Shown here piece after piece: positions 5,270 to 8,032 of a stretch of DNA of 8,032 nt. The notes beneath the pieces were generated by a model. The model did not search any database. It was not told the origin of the DNA and saw nothing but the letters and a program-made list of their open reading frames with translations. The DNA lies in contig VSNO01000181.1 in NCBI GenBank assembly GCA_009774375.1, positions 1 to 8,032 of the forward strand, read 5' to 3'. Made by a program: the position numbers and the translations under genes. The stretch comes from Lachnospiraceae bacterium. Lineage in GTDB: Bacteria; Bacillota; Clostridia; Lachnospirales; Lachnospiraceae. Each line of letters opens with the position of its first letter. The first letter of the stretch is position 1.

Positions 5270-6025
5270 TTGAGACTGGAACATATCCAGAAATACTATG
5301 GCAATGGGGGCAATATCACGAAAGCGGTCAAAGACATCAGCTTTTGCGTTGCAGCCGGGGAATTCCTTGGCATTATGGGGGCATCCGGTTCCGGGAAGAC
5401 AACGCTGCTCAACTGCATTTCCACGATCGATACCGTGAGCGCAGGTCACATTTTTCTGGAGGGGACAGATGTGACAGAGATCAGACCCAAGTCCCTGGCC
5501 CGGTTCCGCAGGGAGAATCTGGGTTTTATATTTCAGGATTTTAATTTGCTGGATACACTGACGATCTCAGAAAATATCGCTCTGGCGCTGACGATCAACC
5601 ACACACCCGCACAGCATGTGGAACCCCGCATTCTGGATATCGCCCAAAAGTTAAATATCAGTGATATCCTGCACAAATATCCCTATCAGGTATCCGGCGG
5701 CCAGAAACAGCGCTGCGCCTGTGCAAGGGCGATCATCAACAATCCCCGACTCCTGTTGGCAGATGAACCCACAGGCGCACTGGACAGCCATTCCTCACAA
5801 ATGCTGCTGTCTACCATTCAACGTATCAATGAACGGCTCGGTGCAACCATTCTCATGGTAACACATGACGCATTTACCGCCAGCTATGCCAGCCGCATTC
5901 TCTTTCTGAAAGACGGCGAAATATTTACAGAGCTGCACAGAGGCGACGACAGCAGAAGTGAATTTTTTCATAAGATCCTGAACGTCCTTACCATGCTCGG
6001 AGGAGGACAAAGCCATGTATGCTAG
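5270..6025 (+). CDS. bceA-like: ABC transporter ATPase, BceA-like, with native start lost
   Basis: The 251-residue reading frame holds a complete ABC ATPase. Walker A is GASGSGKT (37-44), the Q-loop is Q89 in FIFQDFNLLD, the signature is VSGGQ (131-135), Walker B is LLLADE (151-156) followed by the D-loop ALD, and the switch histidine is H189 in VTHD. RLEHIQKYYGNGGNITKAV at the N-terminus is the usual BceA/MacB-type opening. The only possible start before Walker A is TTG at 5270, which has no recognisable Shine-Dalgarno site; the true ATG was probably removed with the kinase 3' end. Translation may therefore be poor or depend on ribosomes arriving from the overlapping kinase frame (different phase). 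It would energise the permease for bacitracin- or lantibiotic-like peptide resistance. Its 3' end overlaps the permease start by 11 bp. Confidence 0.8.
   Translation: MRLEHIQKYYGNGGNITKAVKDISFCVAAGEFLGIMGASGSGKTTLLNCISTIDTVSAGHIFLEGTDVTEIRPKSLARFRRENLGFIFQDFNLLDTLTISENIALALTINHTPAQHVEPRILDIAQKLNISDILHKYPYQVSGGQKQRCACARAIINNPRLLLADEPTGALDSHSSQMLLSTIQRINERLGATILMVTHDAFTASYASRILFLKDGEIFTELHRGDDSRSEFFHKILNVLTMLGGGQSHVC
5999..6006 (+). promoter_or_regulatory. Strong ribosome binding site of the permease gene
   Basis: GGAGGAGG lies 8 nt before the ATG at 6015 and within the last codons of the ATPase gene. This near-ideal site contrasts with the missing site before the ATPase frame. Confidence 0.85.
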
Positions 6026-7981
6026 ACTTATTTTCAGGAATGCAAAGCGTTCTGTAAAAGACTATTTCATTTACATTGTCACAATGACGATCTGTGTTAC
6101 CCTGTTTTACTCATTCCTGTCCATTTCCAGCAGCTATTACCGCCCGGATATAGGCAGTGCGTATGATTTTGCGATGTTAAGCGACGGACTGAGAACCGCC
6201 ATCTGCATACTGACACTGCTATTATTGTTTTTGATCCAGTTTGTCAATCATTATATGCTCCTCCGCAGACAGAAAGAGTTTGCCCTTCAGTCGATCATGG
6301 GCATGGAGCAGAAAACCATTGGCAGGATCTTCTTTGCAGAAACACTGATCATGGGCATGATCTCGATCCTGGCAGGAATCTTCCTCGGTGTATTCTGTTC
6401 CCAGCTGATCACTGCAATGCTTCTGACCACTTACGGAAAACCCTATCACATATCGTGGACCCTGTTTCCGGATACTGTTCTGCTGACTGCCTGCTTTTTC
6501 GTGTCAAGCTTCTTCATCGTCGGGATATGGAACACGCGCACGATCCAGAAAACAAAGATCATAGATATGCTTTCCGCAGACAGGGAAAACGAACCCGAAC
6601 TAAGTAAGAGCCGCTGGATCTCTGCTGTGATCATACTCTTTGAACTGGCTGACGTATGGGCCTTTGTCACAGGCGTGCAAAAGGTCTGGTTCTATTATGA
6701 CCCCCGCTTCGCGCCTGCCGTGCAGCTTATGTTCGGGGGAAATATTCTTTTTCCGTTGATCACTTTATCCTGGTCCGTATCCCGTCTGGCAGACAGGAAA
6801 AAAAGAGCGCGTTCATCGCTGATCCCGGGACTGCTGGTCTGTTCCGTACTCAATGCCATTACAGCAGCCAGCGTTGCGGCATTGACAAATAAATATGATC
6901 TGTCTCTGGGCAGCGGAACGCTCAATCAATACCTGCTGTTTGTCCTGATCGACCTGCTTTTCTTCATTTGCGGTCTCATTTATCTGGCCAGCGGTTTTAT
7001 CGTCACATGGAAAGAGAGATCACCGGAACACAGATATCACGATGAATCGCTTTTCTTTTTCGGACAGCTTGTCTCCAAATTAACTACGACCAGTAAGACG
7101 ATGACGATCATCTGCATAACTTTAACGCTGGCAATTTTCCCGTTGCGGCAATATCTGTAAGTGATTACAACACCATACGGAAAATGCTGGGATACGAGCA
7201 GATCACCCTGGCAGAAAACGAATTTACAACACATTGGAAACCGATCGCCACAGAGGAGGAAAGAGACAGCTTTCTTGCAGGACACACGAATGTTGAGACA
7301 GACGCAGGGACATTGCACATTTCCAGGCAACCCTGTTATGAGGAGGCAATAGGCGAAACGCTTTACAATTCCTATACAAATGTCCTCTATGTATTCCCGG
7401 ACAAGATCTGTAGAAAATTGCTGCCAGTCATGCGAAACCGCTATATCACAACAGCGAAGTCCATCTCTTACGAAAATGCCTGCAGCCTGGAAAAACTCTT
7501 TATGTCAGAATACCTGGAGCAGACAGAAAACGGGGCTTCCTATGGTGTGCGTTTCAGTACCCTGCAGATCAACAGCACAAAAGCAAACAACTTTATCCTG
7601 CAGGCCGCAATGCTTTATGGCGCTGTTGTATTGATGGTGATCTGCCTTACAGTGCTTTCCCTGCAGCAGCTCTTAGACGCAGGACAATATCGATACCGCT
7701 TCTCCGTATTGCGGAAATTAGGCGTGGAGGAAAAGCATATCGGAAACCTTATCTTAAAGCAGCTGATCGTCTGGTTCGGACTTCCGGTCATCACAGCGAT
7801 CACAGTGGCAGCTGTCGTGACCGGCTGCTTTATCCAGATGATATGGGCAGAGATCTCAGCCTATATAGGATCTACCGCATTGCTGTTACAGATCGGCACG
7901 ACGGCGGCGATCCTGACCGTCCTGCTGACCTGCTATTTCCTGAGTACATGGATCATTTTTCAGCACGCTGTAGATACTTAG
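6015..7981 (+). pseudogene. bceB-like: BceB-like ABC transporter permease interrupted by a -1 frameshift
   Basis: The gene is read in two phases: 6015-7160 (381 residues, the last few out of frame) and a continuation ending at 7981. Native sequence passes from ICITLTLAI (codons to 7136) to PVAAISVSDYNTIRKMLG (from 7139). One extra T in the run 7135-7138 would join them as AIFPVAAIS and give 655 residues, the normal size for BceB permeases. The first part has several membrane segments (about 17-37, 59-80, 107-130, 151-172, 201-220 and more) and an FtsX-like region. The second part carries the large extracellular domain (about 375-530) that binds peptide, and the last three membrane helices. 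The lesion lies at the membrane helix just before the extracellular domain, so the truncated product would lack substrate binding. It may be a true mutation, a reversible one, or a sequencing error in a homopolymer. No clear terminator is visible in the 51 bases after the stop. Confidence 0.82.
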
Positions 7982-8032
7982 GAACTGTAGAAAAATAAGT
8001 GACACATCTTGCTTGTCTATTTCTCCAATCTT

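Noticed and set aside
5269..5544. Kinase-ATPase fusion protein with a novel C-terminal domain
   Set aside because: The 91 residues after DLEHS are the ABC-ATPase DNA read in the wrong phase. They show no family features and are best seen as a frameshifted tail.
7982..8032. Terminator after the permease gene
   Set aside because: Only a weak, imperfect pairing is visible (AGAAAAATAAG with a later CTATTTCT), with no GC stem or T tract. The real terminator may lie beyond the window.

Overview
The window looks like chromosomal DNA from a low-to-mid GC anaerobic Firmicute, most likely a gut Lachnospiraceae/Clostridia member. This is inferred from strong AGGAGG-type ribosome binding sites, TTGAnn/TATAAT promoters, a BceRSAB-type antimicrobial-peptide module, a DUF3990 plus HTH gene pair, and a short inverted-repeat element of a kind scattered through such genomes. 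No tRNA, rRNA or CRISPR array was seen.

Layout. Positions 1-45 hold the terminator of an upstream gene. Positions 106-136 hold a promoter whose spacer is a perfect 15-bp palindrome (a probable repressor operator). It drives a membrane-anchored beta-lactamase-fold serine hydrolase (186-1382, +). A strong GC hairpin (1398-1423) separates this gene from a convergent minus-strand operon of three genes, read from 3420 down to 1424: a PIN-like nuclease, a DUF3990 ADP-ribosyltransferase-like protein, and an Xre/HTH protein whose start overlaps the DUF3990 gene by 20 bp. The last two look like a toxin-antitoxin pair.

The intergenic region 3421-3952 contains two divergent promoters. Between them lies a 336-bp non-coding element (3511-3846) with 12-bp terminal inverted repeats (11/12 matching) and a perfect 8-bp direct repeat, ATAATTTT, on both sides. 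It is a MITE-like insertion. The GTAA termini and 8-bp duplication fit an IS66-type transposase acting in trans. A second, larger palindrome (3668-3833, about 54-bp arms) is nested inside it.

The right part (3953-7981, +) is a BceR-BceS-BceA-BceB-like operon: response regulator, intramembrane-sensing histidine kinase, ABC ATPase and large permease. It appears to be decaying. The kinase loses its whole ATP-binding domain through an out-of-frame deletion that joins it to the first codons of the ATPase gene near 5268. The permease carries a one-base frameshift in a T run near 7135-7138; restoring one T gives a 655-residue protein, normal for the family. The response regulator and the ATPase domain motifs are intact.
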